DNA of 64,000 bases from JANMOK01 sp031415055 (GCA_031415055.1 JANOQZ010000044.1:62001-126000), one strand, 5' to 3'; shown: positions 42,801 to 53,025, counted from the stretch's first letter. A program made the numbers and translations. Notes: generated from the sequence alone by a model not told the origin.

Positions 42801-44084
42801 GTGGAAATTTTCCAAGACTTTATCCCGGAAATCGTCGCGGCCCTGATCAGTCAGGCTTTGGGCATTGCTTATGTGTTGGAAAAGGAACGAGCGGCCGCGT
42901 TTGTTGATCTTGATTCGGCGCAACGCAATATTGGTGACGGACTAGGTGCCATCGCGAACTCAATTCCGGAAAAGTTGCCAAACAATGAAAACGCCTTGTC
43001 GTCCAACAGTCCGGCGTTGGACGCGTTGCCGTTTCCCGTTTGGCAACGCGGCGCGGAGGGGACGATGGTTTTCCAGAACGCCGCCTTAAGCACGCTAGGG
43101 GGTGAGACGTGGTTAAATTCAGCCAAATTTTCCGGCAAATTCGTCAACCAATCCTTGCGCATTTGCCATAGCGACAACCATGCGACGCAATGGTTCGAAG
43201 TGCTTGAATACGCGACCGAATCTGGCACACAAATTGGTTGTTGCCTGCCGATCGAGGCCGCGATTCAGGCGGAAATGGCGCTAGAGCGGCTGATGCTGGC
43301 AATGACGCAAACCTTCGCGCATCTGCACGTTGGTTTGGCGATTTTTGACCGCAGCCGAAAGTTGACCCTGTTCAACCCGGCCCTGCTTGACGTTTTGTCG
43401 CTGCAGCCGGTTTGGTTGGCCGCTATGCCGACATTGCGCGAATTCATGGAGAAACTGCGCGAATTGCGGAAAATGCCGGGTGCCAGCGAATTTCAGGAAT
43501 GGCGTCGAATCGTGGTGGCGCTTGAATCTATCGATCAATCCGATGCCTTTGACCAGTATTGGACGCTTGAGGGTGGCCAGACGCTGCATGTCACCGGTCG
43601 GCAGCATTCCAATGGCGCGGTTGCTCTGCTGTTTGAAGACATTTCAAACCAGATAAGAACGCAAAGGGAATTGCACAATGAATCGGAACTGTTTCGCGTG
43701 GTCACCAATCGATTGGCCGAGGCTGTTGTCGTTTTTGACCCGGCGGGAAATTTGGTGACGGCCAATATTGCGTTGAATTCAATCTGGGGCACCGAATGTG
43801 TGCCCAATGCCGGGCAATCGGACATTCGCCAGTTGACGAGCTGCTGGCGCGAATTTTGTTACCCTACGCCGTTTTGGGGCGAATTACGGGATTTTTCCAG
43901 CGGCGTTGAAAGTCGCACATCATGGTCAGCTAGCGTGCGCACATTGGCCAACCGCACCATTTCCTGCGCCGTATCGCCGTTACCAAACGGAGCGATATTG
44001 GTAATTTTTGCCGATGAATCGCCGCCCTTTGAAGCAGACGATGACCATTTTTCGCAAAAACGACCCGATCAAAACCGGTTGTAA
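42801..44084 (+). CDS. PAS-domain protein with no output domain seen
   Basis: 427 aa from a GTG. At least two PAS-like regions are suggested: VGLAIFDRSRKLTLFNPALLDVL (about residue 177) and AEAVVVFDPAGNLVTANIALNSIW (about 310). They match the PAS fold pattern in which a small domain senses a ligand or redox cofactor. No histidine-kinase, GGDEF or other output domain is visible after the second PAS. It follows regB on the same strand by 57 bp, so a role in the same sensory circuit is possible but not shown. Confidence 0.7.
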   Translation: MEIFQDFIPEIVAALISQALGIAYVLEKERAAAFVDLDSAQRNIGDGLGAIANSIPEKLPNNENALSSNSPALDALPFPVWQRGAEGTMVFQNAALSTLGGETWLNSAKFSGKFVNQSLRICHSDNHATQWFEVLEYATESGTQIGCCLPIEAAIQAEMALERLMLAMTQTFAHLHVGLAIFDRSRKLTLFNPALLDVLSLQPVWLAAMPTLREFMEKLRELRKMPGASEFQEWRRIVVALESIDQSDAFDQYWTLEGGQTLHVTGRQHSNGAVALLFEDISNQIRTQRELHNESELFRVVTNRLAEAVVVFDPAGNLVTANIALNSIWGTECVPNAGQSDIRQLTSCWREFCYPTPFWGELRDFSSGVESRTSWSASVRTLANRTISCAVSPLPNGAILVIFADESPPFEADDDHFSQKRPDQNRL

Positions 44085-44130
44085 CTCACCCAAGCTTTAG
44101 ACAGATTCGACACCAGACAATTCCAATGGC

Positions 44131-44613
44131 GTGGGTCTCGTGCAATATCGCTATCTTTCATCCGGTCCGGCAAAAACAGCAGCCTTGGCGATTGCCATTG
44201 CCGCCAAGCTGCAGGCGCGCGATTGCATCCTGCTTTCCGGCCCGGTTGGTGCGGGGAAAAGTCTGTTCGCCCGCGCCGTCATTCAAGAATTATGCGGCAA
44301 TAATGAAGAAGTTCCCTCGCCAAGCTTTACCTTGGTGCAGACCTATAGCTGCAAGGACCGGGCGATTTGGCACATAGATTTGTATCGCATCCAAAGCAAA
44401 GAATCGGCGCTCGAGCTAGGCCTTGATGATGCCCTCGACCACGGCATCAGTTTGATTGAATGGCCCGAAATATTAGCAGACAACCTGCCAGAAAGACGCT
44501 TAGCCATCACCCTGACCCCCGACTCAATTGAAAGCGAGACGCGGACTATCGAAATTTTCGCCAAAGGCGATTGGCCTTGGCTGCCAACAGTTCTGGGAGC
44601 AGTCCTTGTTTGA
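44131..44613 (+). CDS. tsaE: tRNA threonylcarbamoyladenosine biosynthesis protein TsaE
   Basis: 160 aa from a GTG. TsaE is the ATPase of the t6A tRNA modification complex with TsaB and TsaD. The P-loop is SGPVGAGKSLFARAV (about residues 35-49), and VPSPSFTLVQTYSC and IDLYRIQS are other family segments. Its 3' end overlaps the amgK start by 8 bases. Confidence 0.94.
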   Translation: MGLVQYRYLSSGPAKTAALAIAIAAKLQARDCILLSGPVGAGKSLFARAVIQELCGNNEEVPSPSFTLVQTYSCKDRAIWHIDLYRIQSKESALELGLDDALDHGISLIEWPEILADNLPERRLAITLTPDSIESETRTIEIFAKGDWPWLPTVLGAVLV

Positions 44614-45619
44614 TCGGCAATCCACCCAGCAAGATTTCATAGCCCGCGCCGGTTGGCAAAAAGCGATCATCAACCCGATGTCGGGCGATGTTTCCAGCCG
44701 GATTTACAGTCGTTTGTCCGATGGGCCAAAGCCTAGGCGCAAGGCGGTTTTGATGGATGCAGGGCCGAATTCGGCGGTTAGTATCCGCGGTTTCATGGCC
44801 ATCGGTGATTGGTTGCGCGGCAATCACTTTAGTGCACCCGAAACCATCTTTGCCGATCCCGAAGCTGGCTTTCTTTTGTTGGAAGATTTTGGGGACAATT
44901 TGTTCGTAACGATGTGTGACAACAACCCCAAAAACGAAAACCAGCTATATGCCGAAACGATAGAATTCTTGCGCCAACTCGCACGACTTCCCGCACCGAA
45001 AAAGCTCAATCATGGCGCGAGATTGCCGGTTCTGAACGTTGATATCTTTGTGCAACAAACTCGGATTGTGCTAGAACATTATGCGCCCAAAAACAACACT
45101 GGCGCCGTGTTGGCGCAGCTTGATGTGCTGGTTGCCGACCTGTGTGCAACCCTGACCTTGACCGAACCGGTTTTGGTTTTACGCGATTTTCATGCTGAAA
45201 ATTTGATCTGGCTCGCGAAACGGGAAGGTTCGGCCAAGGTGGGCTTGTTGGATTATCAAGACGCTTTGTCCGGGCATCCTGCCTATGATTTGGTGTCGCT
45301 GCTGCAAGATGCACGCCGGGACCTTTCCCCTAATCTTGAACAAAGAATGCTCGACGCTTATCTGGTCGGCCATCCCGACCCGGCAACGTTTTTCCGCGAC
45401 TATTGTATTCTTGGGGCGGTCAGAAACTTGCGTATTTTAGGGATATTCGCCCGTGCTGCGGTTCAAGGCAATAAACCAAAGTATTTGGATTTCATGCTAA
45501 GGGTCTGGCAGCATTTGCAACGCGACCTTGGCCATCCGGCTCTGTCAGGGTTGCGCGTTTGGGTCACTGAAAATCTGTCCGCGCCCAGTTCGCCAAACCC
45601 GACAATGGCCACGACATGA
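44606..45619 (+). CDS. amgK: Aminoglycoside-phosphotransferase-fold kinase, likely AmgK (MurNAc/GlcNAc anomeric kinase)
   Basis: 337 aa from a TTG at 44606 preceded by GGGAG (6 nt spacing). The kinase-like fold is seen in FADPEAGFLLLEDFGDNLF, LRDFHAENLIWL (catalytic Asp in the HRD-equivalent) and LLDYQDALSGHPAYDLVSLLQ (metal-binding Asp). In alphaproteobacteria the gene next to MurU is AmgK, which phosphorylates MurNAc in the peptidoglycan recycling pathway that bypasses fosfomycin-sensitive MurA. It is coupled to murU by an ATGA overlap. Activity is inferred from context. Confidence 0.85.
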   Translation: MFDRQSTQQDFIARAGWQKAIINPMSGDVSSRIYSRLSDGPKPRRKAVLMDAGPNSAVSIRGFMAIGDWLRGNHFSAPETIFADPEAGFLLLEDFGDNLFVTMCDNNPKNENQLYAETIEFLRQLARLPAPKKLNHGARLPVLNVDIFVQQTRIVLEHYAPKNNTGAVLAQLDVLVADLCATLTLTEPVLVLRDFHAENLIWLAKREGSAKVGLLDYQDALSGHPAYDLVSLLQDARRDLSPNLEQRMLDAYLVGHPDPATFFRDYCILGAVRNLRILGIFARAAVQGNKPKYLDFMLRVWQHLQRDLGHPALSGLRVWVTENLSAPSSPNPTMATT

Positions 45620-46329
45620 TCAACGGCGTCTCTGACACAGCCATGATCTATGCCGCCGGTCTTGGCACCCGAATGGGGGCTTTGACGCGGAGCATGCCCA
45701 AGCCATTGCTGAAGATCGACGGACGAACACTGCTGGACCGCAGCCTTGATGTAGTTGTGCAGGCTGGCTTTGCCCGTGTCGTCGTCAACGTACACTATTG
45801 CGGAAATATGATTGTCGAGCATGTGCACGCACGCCGCGACCTTGAGATTATCATTTCTGACGAAAGCCAGCAGCTACTCGAAACCGGCGGCGGTTTGAAA
45901 AATGCTTTACCAAATTTCGAAACGAATGCGGTTTTCGTGCTCAATTCCGATACATTCTGGCAAGGCGACAATCCGGCCACCGATCTTTTGCAGGCTTGGA
46001 ACCCACAAAAAATGGATGCGCTTTTGGCGCTGATGCCAACGGCAAGAATGGCCAATCCAAAAAGGCCCGGTGATTTCTCGATGGACCAAAACGGAATTTT
46101 ACGCTGGCCAAGCGAGACTTTGGCGGCACCTTTTCTTTACACCGGTGCGCAGATCATTAAGACCGAGGAATTCAAAAATCGGCCGGAAGCAAAGTTTTCC
46201 ACCTTCGCCATCTGGCAGAAGTTGATCGCAGCGCAGCATTGTCACGGCATGGTCTATGACGGGCAATGGGTTGATGTCGGCCGACCCGAGGCTTTGCTAG
46301 AAGCCGACGCTCTGGCACGACATGGTTGA
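45616..46329 (+). CDS. murU: Nucleotidyltransferase, likely MurU (MurNAc-1-P uridylyltransferase)
   Basis: 237 aa. The NTP-binding motif is MIYAAGLGTRMGALTRSMPKPLLKIDGRTLL near residue 10. FVLNSDTFWQGD contains the metal-binding Asp. With AmgK it converts MurNAc-1-P to UDP-MurNAc. Its ATG overlaps the amgK stop codon; its 3' end overlaps addB by 8 bases. Other sugar-phosphate nucleotidyltransferases share the fold, so the name rests partly on the neighbour. Confidence 0.85.
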   Translation: MINGVSDTAMIYAAGLGTRMGALTRSMPKPLLKIDGRTLLDRSLDVVVQAGFARVVVNVHYCGNMIVEHVHARRDLEIIISDESQQLLETGGGLKNALPNFETNAVFVLNSDTFWQGDNPATDLLQAWNPQKMDALLALMPTARMANPKRPGDFSMDQNGILRWPSETLAAPFLYTGAQIIKTEEFKNRPEAKFSTFAIWQKLIAAQHCHGMVYDGQWVDVGRPEALLEADALARHG

Positions 46330-49273
46330 CATGTTTTCACCTTCGCCAACGCCACGCGTGTTTACCTTGCCACCGGGGGTCAATTTTGCCGAATGTCTGG
46401 TAGCGGGCATCCGGCAAAGATTGGCCAGCGCCGACTCCAGCGCCATTGCCCGGCTTACAATTTGGACCAACACCCGTCGCAGCGCCCGCGCGATTGAAGA
46501 AATATTCGCCAATGGTCCGGCATCATTCTTGCCGCGCATCAAGATAATCTCGGATATTGCCAAACCCGAACCCATCGGATTGGGCGGAGCGGCAGTGCCG
46601 CCCGTGCCCGGCCTGCAGCGCAAGTTGTTTTTGGCGGAACTGCTTGCGGCAGTTCTGCAGAAAGAACCCAACCTGGCACCTAGATCGGCAATATTCGATT
46701 TAGCAGATTCATTGGCGGATTTGCTGGACGAACTTGAAAATGAAGGGCGAGACCTGCGCGATATTGTCGATCTTGATACCGGCGAATTCGCCCAGCAGTG
46801 GGAGACAAACCGAAAGCTGATTTCGGTTTTGGCCAACCTGCCCAGCGAAATGTTGAAGAACGACTCGCAATTCCGGCATCGCGCCACGATCGAAATGGTT
46901 GCGAATAGTTGGAATGGCAACCCAACTACCGACCCCGTTTTGGTGGCCGGTTCGACAGGGTCGCGCGGGGCGACGGCGATGTTCATGCGGGCGGTCGCGC
47001 ACCTGCCGCAAGGCGCGGTCATCCTGCCCGGATTTGACACCTCGCTAGGCGCGAAGGACTGGCAAATCCTGCCTGAAGATCACCCGCAGCGAAGGGTTTC
47101 AGCGTTCGTAACCTCGCTTGGGCTGAGCGAGGCAGATATCGCAACCTGGGTCGATGTTTCGCCGCATGTGTCCGAGAGGAACGCACTTGTAGCGCTGGCC
47201 TTGCTGCCTGCGCCCGTGACCAATGATTGGATCAAGTCGGCCCCAGCTCTGCTGCCGATCTTGACTGAAGCGACGACGACGCTCAGCCTGATGGAGGCGG
47301 AAAGCCAACGCGCCGAAGCCTTGGCGATAGCCGTCAAATTGCGGCATGCCTTTGCCGATGGTCGCAAGGCCGCACTGGTGACGCCCGACCAGAACCTTGC
47401 CCGACGCGTGCGTGCGGCGCTGGCGCAATGGGCGATTCATCCCGATGATTCTGCGGGCACCGCCCTGTCGATGACGTCGCCGGGGATATTCCTGCGCGAA
47501 GTGCTGTTACTGGTGGGTGGAACTGCAAGGCCCGTCGAAATTTTGGCGGTCTTGAACCATCCATTGTGTGGCGGGGTGGGTCTGAACCGGATGAGCCATC
47601 TTGAACACACACGCACCCTAGAGAAACGTTTCTTTCGCGGCGGGCCGCCGGAAATCAGCGCAAATATACTGCGCGTTTGGGTCGCAAGCCGCCAGGATAC
47701 TCCTGATGGTTTCCACAGCTGGTGCACTTGGCTGGCCGATTTGCTGCAAAGCAGCGATCCCGGCGAAGACAGTCTTTCGGCATTCGCCTTGGCTCATTTT
47801 CGGTTGGCGGAAAGTCTTTCGCGCGGCCGGTCAGAAGTCGCGGGCCAACTTTGGCTTAAAGACGCGGGCGACAATGCATTGACCTTGATGCAATCACTGT
47901 GCGACGTCGGCAAATCCAGCTTTGCTTTCACCCAGCTTGACTACACCGCACTGTTTCGTTCCGAATTGAACAAAGCGGCGGAAATTCGAGACGAAGCCTT
48001 TGTCCCGCATCAACAAATAGTCATCTGGGGCACGCTCGAAGCCCGCATTCAATCCGCCGATCTGATGATACTGGGCGGTCTGAACGAATCCGTTTGGCCG
48101 CCGACTCCACCCGCTGACCCTTGGCTCAACCGTGGCATGAGGTTGCAAGTTGGATTGCCGTCACTTGAACTTCGGGTCGGGCTATCGGCGCATGATTTTC
48201 AACAAGCGATTGCGGCCAAAGAAGTAGTTCTCAGCCGGACGTTGCGTGACCAGGGCGCGCCAACCTTGCCCTCGCGTTGGCTGGCGCGACTGACCAATCT
48301 TTTGAATGGCATGGGGGTCCAAGGTGCCGATGCTTTGGCCGGTATGAAGGCGAGGGGCGACGCGTACCTGCACCTGTCGGCTTTACACGATGCGCCTACG
48401 ATGTCTGATTTCACGCCCCTAGCGCCGCGTCCGGCACCGAGCCCCCCGATAGTTCTGCGCCCCAAAACGTTGTCTGTAACCCAGATCGAAACACTGATCC
48501 GCGACCCGTATGCAATTTATGCGCGCTTCATACTGAAATTGCGCCGCCTTGATCCGATTGGGCGCGAGCCAGATCAACTGGAACGCGGCTCGGCTCTGCA
48601 CGATGTGATGCACGCCTTCATCGATGACACGATCAAGAATCCAAACTTGCTTACGCCAAAGCACCTGATCAGCACGGCGGAAACGGTTTTGGCCGACTTA
48701 GTGCCTTGGCCCGATATGCGCAGGCTTTGGGTGGCGCAGATTTCCCGCGTTTCCCAGCAATTCGTAGCGGCGGAAAGACAACGTCGCAAGAACGCCGTTC
48801 CTTTGTTGTTGGAACAGAAAGGTGCCGCCGAAATTACTTTGCAACACGGCACCTTCACCCTAACAGGCAAGGCCGATCGCATCGATCTAATGGCTGATGG
48901 CAGCATTCTGATTTATGACTACAAATCCGGCGCGCCGCCGGAGCCAAAAGATATTTCGAACTATGCCAAACAGTTGTTGCTGGAAGGTATGATGGTTGAA
49001 CGTGGCGGTTTCGCGGAACTGGGTCTGCGCAGAGTCAGCCGGCTGGAATATCTGACCCTCAGTATTTCGGCCAAGGACCGCGACGTTGATTTGGGCGATT
49101 CCGCCAAAGTTTGGGCCGAGCTGACCGAGCTTTTGCACCATTACGAAAGTGCTGAAACCGGCTACCCAGCCCGAATTCGTTCGAAACACCTGAAAAATGA
49201 GGGTGAATTCGATCACCTGTCTCGACGCGGAGAATGGGAAGACGGCGCAGATTACAAAGTCGAAAAGCTATGA
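46322..49273 (+). CDS. addB: Double-strand break repair protein AddB
   Basis: 983 aa. AddB forms the AddAB helicase-nuclease, the RecBCD counterpart of alphaproteobacteria, which resects double-strand ends for RecA. No Walker A is visible at the N-terminus, as expected for the alphaproteobacterial form. The C-terminal RecB-like nuclease has GSALHDVMHAFIDD and GSILIYDYKSGAPPEPKDI, with the D-x-K catalytic pair around residue 870. The start ATG overlaps the murU stop region; an ATG at 46331 is possible. Its stop codon overlaps the addA ATG. It contains one of the GAAACGTTTC palindromes at 47622. Confidence 0.94.
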   Translation: MVDMFSPSPTPRVFTLPPGVNFAECLVAGIRQRLASADSSAIARLTIWTNTRRSARAIEEIFANGPASFLPRIKIISDIAKPEPIGLGGAAVPPVPGLQRKLFLAELLAAVLQKEPNLAPRSAIFDLADSLADLLDELENEGRDLRDIVDLDTGEFAQQWETNRKLISVLANLPSEMLKNDSQFRHRATIEMVANSWNGNPTTDPVLVAGSTGSRGATAMFMRAVAHLPQGAVILPGFDTSLGAKDWQILPEDHPQRRVSAFVTSLGLSEADIATWVDVSPHVSERNALVALALLPAPVTNDWIKSAPALLPILTEATTTLSLMEAESQRAEALAIAVKLRHAFADGRKAALVTPDQNLARRVRAALAQWAIHPDDSAGTALSMTSPGIFLREVLLLVGGTARPVEILAVLNHPLCGGVGLNRMSHLEHTRTLEKRFFRGGPPEISANILRVWVASRQDTPDGFHSWCTWLADLLQSSDPGEDSLSAFALAHFRLAESLSRGRSEVAGQLWLKDAGDNALTLMQSLCDVGKSSFAFTQLDYTALFRSELNKAAEIRDEAFVPHQQIVIWGTLEARIQSADLMILGGLNESVWPPTPPADPWLNRGMRLQVGLPSLELRVGLSAHDFQQAIAAKEVVLSRTLRDQGAPTLPSRWLARLTNLLNGMGVQGADALAGMKARGDAYLHLSALHDAPTMSDFTPLAPRPAPSPPIVLRPKTLSVTQIETLIRDPYAIYARFILKLRRLDPIGREPDQLERGSALHDVMHAFIDDTIKNPNLLTPKHLISTAETVLADLVPWPDMRRLWVAQISRVSQQFVAAERQRRKNAVPLLLEQKGAAEITLQHGTFTLTGKADRIDLMADGSILIYDYKSGAPPEPKDISNYAKQLLLEGMMVERGGFAELGLRRVSRLEYLTLSISAKDRDVDLGDSAKVWAELTELLHHYESAETGYPARIRSKHLKNEGEFDHLSRRGEWEDGADYKVEKL

Positions 49274-52200
49274 TCAACGACCTGATCGCCGCCGTCTCAG
49301 CCCAACAAAATGCCGCCAACCCCGGCCATTCGGCTTGGGTTGTGGCCAATGCCGGGTCGGGCAAGACAACCGTTCTGGCCAATCGGGTTTCGCGGCTGTT
49401 GCTGCGCGGTTGCAATCCGCAAGAGATATTGTGCCTCACTTATACCAAAACCGCCGCCGCCGAGATGCAAGACAGGTTGTTCAAACAGCTTGGCAAATGG
49501 TCGATGCAAGACGATGCCGATTTGCGCGAATCTCTGGTGCAACTAGGCGAGCCACTTGCTGAACTTGCACATCAGACGCTGCAAAACGCCCGCACTTTGT
49601 TTGCCATGGCCCTTGAAACCCCCGGCGGGTTGCGCATTCAGACGATCCATTCGTTCTGCGACGCGGTTCTGCGGCGATTTCCGTTTGAGGCCGGTATAAG
49701 CCCCAATTTTGAACTGCTGGATGAAACCAGCATGTGTCAACTGGTCGCTGGTGTCATCACCGGCTTGGCAGACGACACTCAATCGCCAGCGTTCGATGCA
49801 ATGGCGGCAAATATGTCGGCGGTCGAAGATGGTTTGCACGTTCTGGCCAAAGCGATTTTGGCACGGCGTCGGCAATTTGACCGCCCATTTGACGAAGACT
49901 TGTTTCGCCGAGACTTCGCTATTGCCGGATCGTTGTCGCTGGAGTCGTTGTATCGCGATATGCTGGGAAACGACAGTTACACTTTGCTGGAAAGCATGAT
50001 CGAGCCGCTGAAGGCGGGTTTGAAAACCGACATTGGTCGGGGGCAAGACATTCAACGAATACTGCCCGATCTGGCCAACCCCGCGCATCACGCGGCGATT
50101 GAGAAACTATTTCTGCATGGCGTGGCCGCAGAAAAAAAGGGCCCCTTCACCGCAAAAATTGACGGCTGGGCAACTAAGGATGTTCGCGACTTACATCCAA
50201 CTATCGCCGCCGATGCCAACATTTTGGCACTGCGGGTTGCGAATGCCCGGCAAAAACGCCTTGCGCTTGGAATGTTGGAAACCTCGCGGGCTTTGCACGA
50301 CTTTGCCGCAGAGTTTTTGCAGAGCTACGACGCCCGAAAAGCCGAACGCGGCCTTTTGGACTTTGACGATCAGGTGGCGAAAGTCAGGACCATGCTTGCC
50401 TCCCCGGGCATTGCGCAATGGGTGCTTTTCAAACTCGACGGCGGCATCTCGCACGTTCTGGTGGACGAGGCGCAAGACACCAGTCCGCCGCAATGGGACG
50501 TGATAAAATCGTTGACCGAAGATTTTTTCACCGGCGCCGGTGTGGCGGAAAAACCGCGCAGCATCTTTGCCGTCGGCGACGAGAAACAATCGATCTATTC
50601 GTTTCAAGGTGCCGATCCCGAAGCTTATTTTGGAGCGAAAGAGCATTTTTCCGAAAAGCTGTTCGACTTTGTCGACCCGCTTGAACACTGCGACCTGCTG
50701 TATTCCTTCCGCTCGGCGCAGCCAATCTTGCGGCTGGTTGATGATGTCATGCGCCAGCAACCGAGTGGCGCGCATGGCCCGATTTCGCATTTGGCACCCA
50801 AGCCGGAAAAACCGGGTCGGATTGAACTTTGGGACCGATTTGAGAAAGAAACCGCCGCCGTTCCGCCGCCTTGGCACCTTCCCGATGATATGCCGATCGA
50901 AGAAAAACCGCTTGTCCGATTGGCACAAAAAATCGCCGCTTGGTTGCAGGTTCAATTGCGCGATGGGGTTATCCCCGAAAAAGACGTTACCCGAAGACTG
51001 CGCCCCGGCGATATTTTGATTTTGGTGCAAAAGCGCGGCAGGCTTTTCGACGCATTGCTTTCGGCGATGAAAGCGCTGGATTTGCCGGTGGCGGGCGCGG
51101 ACTTATTCGCGCTCAAGGAAGAATTGGCGGTCAAGGATTTGCTGGCGGTACTGTCTTTCGTCGCCACCCCGTTTGACGACCTGTCACTGGCTGCCGCGTT
51201 GCGTTCGCCGATTTGCGGCCTTTCGGAAGCCGAACTTTTTGCCTTGGCCAGTGAACGCGGCGGCGCCAGCTTGTGGGAACGGTTGCAAGCGCAGAATGAA
51301 CAGTTCCCGGTCTGTGTCGAAATGTTTGAAAAGCTGCGCAGAAACGCCGATTTCACCCGGCCTTTCGAGCTTTTGGAAATGATTCTGACCGAATTTGGCG
51401 GGCGCAAGAAACTGGTTGGTCGTTTGGGGCGCGAGGCGATTGAGGGAATTGACGAACTCTTGTCCCAATCGCTGGTTTTTGAATCGGTAAGCGTTCCCAG
51501 CCTGATAGGTTTTCTCGACTGGATCGATCAAAGCGATCAGGAATTGAAACGCCAGATTGATAGCAACAGCAACTTGATCAGAATCATGACCGTTCACGGG
51601 GCCAAGGGGTTGGAATCGCCGATGGTGATATTGCCCGAAACGGGCCAACAAAAACCGCCATCAGCCAAGTCAAACATCCATGCCCTTGCCGATGGATCGG
51701 TGGTTTGGGCCCCCATTTCCCAACCGAAAGCCGAGGTTTTGCAGCGGGCCATTGAGGCCGAATCCGAAAAAACCAAGGCCGAAAAGCTGCGGCTTTTGTA
51801 TGTGGCGATGACTCGCGCGGAACATTGGTTGGTTGTCTGCGGGGCGGAAAGTGAAACCAATTCGGACACAAGCTGGTACTCACTGATTGAATCGGGATTT
51901 GGTTTGCAAAACCCAACGCGTCGGCGCGACGCCTTGATTGTCGAGCGCAATTGGCCGACTAAAGCCGAAATTGCTGACCTTCCAGCAGGAACACCAACGC
52001 TCAGCGCTTTACCCGACTGGCTCAAATCCAACGTTGCCGCGCCGACAAAACGCAACCGCGCCTTGTCACCGTCCAAGCTTGGCGGTGCCCATGCAGTTTT
52101 GGATCTCGAAAATGGGTCAGAGGATGACTATGCCCGGTGCTATGGTCGCTGGATCCACTTGTTGCTGGAACATTTGCCGCACGTTCAAGCCACAGACTTT

Positions 52201-52638
52201 CCTGCGATTGCCGATAATTTATTCGCAGTAGATGAATCGCCGCCAAACGACGTCGAACGCGATATGGTTTTGAATGAGGTCACAAAACTCCTAGCCGCGC
52301 CGCATTTGGTTGAGCTTTTCAGGCCAACCAATCTTGCCGAAGTCGCCTTCGCCACGCCAGTTGAGCAGCGCCATTTGTTGGGAAGGATAGACCGACTGGT
52401 AGTAACGCCTGACAGAATCGTCGCGGTTGATTTCAAGTCGAACGCAAAAGTTCCAACTCGGCCAACCGACGTGCCCGAAGGTATTTTACGGCAGATGGGC
52501 GCCTATGCCCACGCCTTGGCCGCGATATGGCCGAGCAAAGAGATTGAAACCGCTATATTGTGGACAAAAACCGCTGAACTGATGGTACTGCCGCAAAATA
52601 TTGCGATGGATGCATTCGCGCGGCGCGACAAACCTTGA
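49270..52638 (+). CDS. addA: Double-strand break repair helicase-nuclease AddA
   Basis: 1122 aa from the ATG that overlaps the addB stop (ATGA). UvrD-type helicase motifs are ordered correctly: Walker A VVANAGSGKTTVLANRV (residues 24-40), LTYTKTAAAEMQDRL, LVDEAQDTSPPQW, VGDEKQSIYSFQGADP, TVHGAKGLESPMVILPE and LLYVAMTRAEHWLVV. A C-terminal nuclease core is DRIVAVDFKSN. With AddB it processes broken ends near chi-like sites. Length and arrangement are standard. Confidence 0.96.
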   Translation: MINDLIAAVSAQQNAANPGHSAWVVANAGSGKTTVLANRVSRLLLRGCNPQEILCLTYTKTAAAEMQDRLFKQLGKWSMQDDADLRESLVQLGEPLAELAHQTLQNARTLFAMALETPGGLRIQTIHSFCDAVLRRFPFEAGISPNFELLDETSMCQLVAGVITGLADDTQSPAFDAMAANMSAVEDGLHVLAKAILARRRQFDRPFDEDLFRRDFAIAGSLSLESLYRDMLGNDSYTLLESMIEPLKAGLKTDIGRGQDIQRILPDLANPAHHAAIEKLFLHGVAAEKKGPFTAKIDGWATKDVRDLHPTIAADANILALRVANARQKRLALGMLETSRALHDFAAEFLQSYDARKAERGLLDFDDQVAKVRTMLASPGIAQWVLFKLDGGISHVLVDEAQDTSPPQWDVIKSLTEDFFTGAGVAEKPRSIFAVGDEKQSIYSFQGADPEAYFGAKEHFSEKLFDFVDPLEHCDLLYSFRSAQPILRLVDDVMRQQPSGAHGPISHLAPKPEKPGRIELWDRFEKETAAVPPPWHLPDDMPIEEKPLVRLAQKIAAWLQVQLRDGVIPEKDVTRRLRPGDILILVQKRGRLFDALLSAMKALDLPVAGADLFALKEELAVKDLLAVLSFVATPFDDLSLAAALRSPICGLSEAELFALASERGGASLWERLQAQNEQFPVCVEMFEKLRRNADFTRPFELLEMILTEFGGRKKLVGRLGREAIEGIDELLSQSLVFESVSVPSLIGFLDWIDQSDQELKRQIDSNSNLIRIMTVHGAKGLESPMVILPETGQQKPPSAKSNIHALADGSVVWAPISQPKAEVLQRAIEAESEKTKAEKLRLLYVAMTRAEHWLVVCGAESETNSDTSWYSLIESGFGLQNPTRRRDALIVERNWPTKAEIADLPAGTPTLSALPDWLKSNVAAPTKRNRALSPSKLGGAHAVLDLENGSEDDYARCYGRWIHLLLEHLPHVQATDFPAIADNLFAVDESPPNDVERDMVLNEVTKLLAAPHLVELFRPTNLAEVAFATPVEQRHLLGRIDRLVVTPDRIVAVDFKSNAKVPTRPTDVPEGILRQMGAYAHALAAIWPSKEIETAILWTKTAELMVLPQNIAMDAFARRDKP

Positions 52639-52704
52639 CGTTCCCCCAGTGCGTTCCTAGGTTGACCGTCCCAGCAAGTTTCCCCGGGGTTTAGGAGTAT
52701 CCGC

Positions 52705-53025
52705 ATGGCCACGTTCAAAGTAACCGACGACTCGTTTGATGCTGATGTCATCAAATCCGCTCTGCCGGTGGTTGTCGATTTCTGGGCGGACTGGTGCGGA
52801 CCCTGCAAAATGATTGGCCCGGCATTGGAAGAGATTTCAACGGAACTTGCCGGCAAAGTTAAGATTGTCAAACTCAACGTCGATGAAAACCCGATGATCG
52901 CGTCGCAACTGGGCGTGCGCGGTATTCCGGCACTGTTCATGTTCAAAGGCGGAAAGCCGATTTCCAACAAAACCGGTGCCGCCCCCAAAGCGACGCTTAA
53001 GGGTTGGATTGAAAGCGGGATTTAG
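52705..53025 (+). CDS. trxA: Thioredoxin
   Basis: 106 aa with a strong AGGAG site. The active site is WCGPCK in VVDFWADWCGPCKMIGPALEEI near residue 29. GVRGIPALFMFKGG contains the conserved cis-Pro. It is the general cytosolic dithiol reductant. It follows addA by 66 bp and its stop region overlaps that of the convergent folC by 4 bases. Confidence 0.96.
   Translation: MATFKVTDDSFDADVIKSALPVVVDFWADWCGPCKMIGPALEEISTELAGKVKIVKLNVDENPMIASQLGVRGIPALFMFKGGKPISNKTGAAPKATLKGWIESGI

Noticed and set aside
41823..42923. 366 aa minus-strand open frame over regB
   Set aside because: It is antisense to RegB and lacks recognisable motifs.
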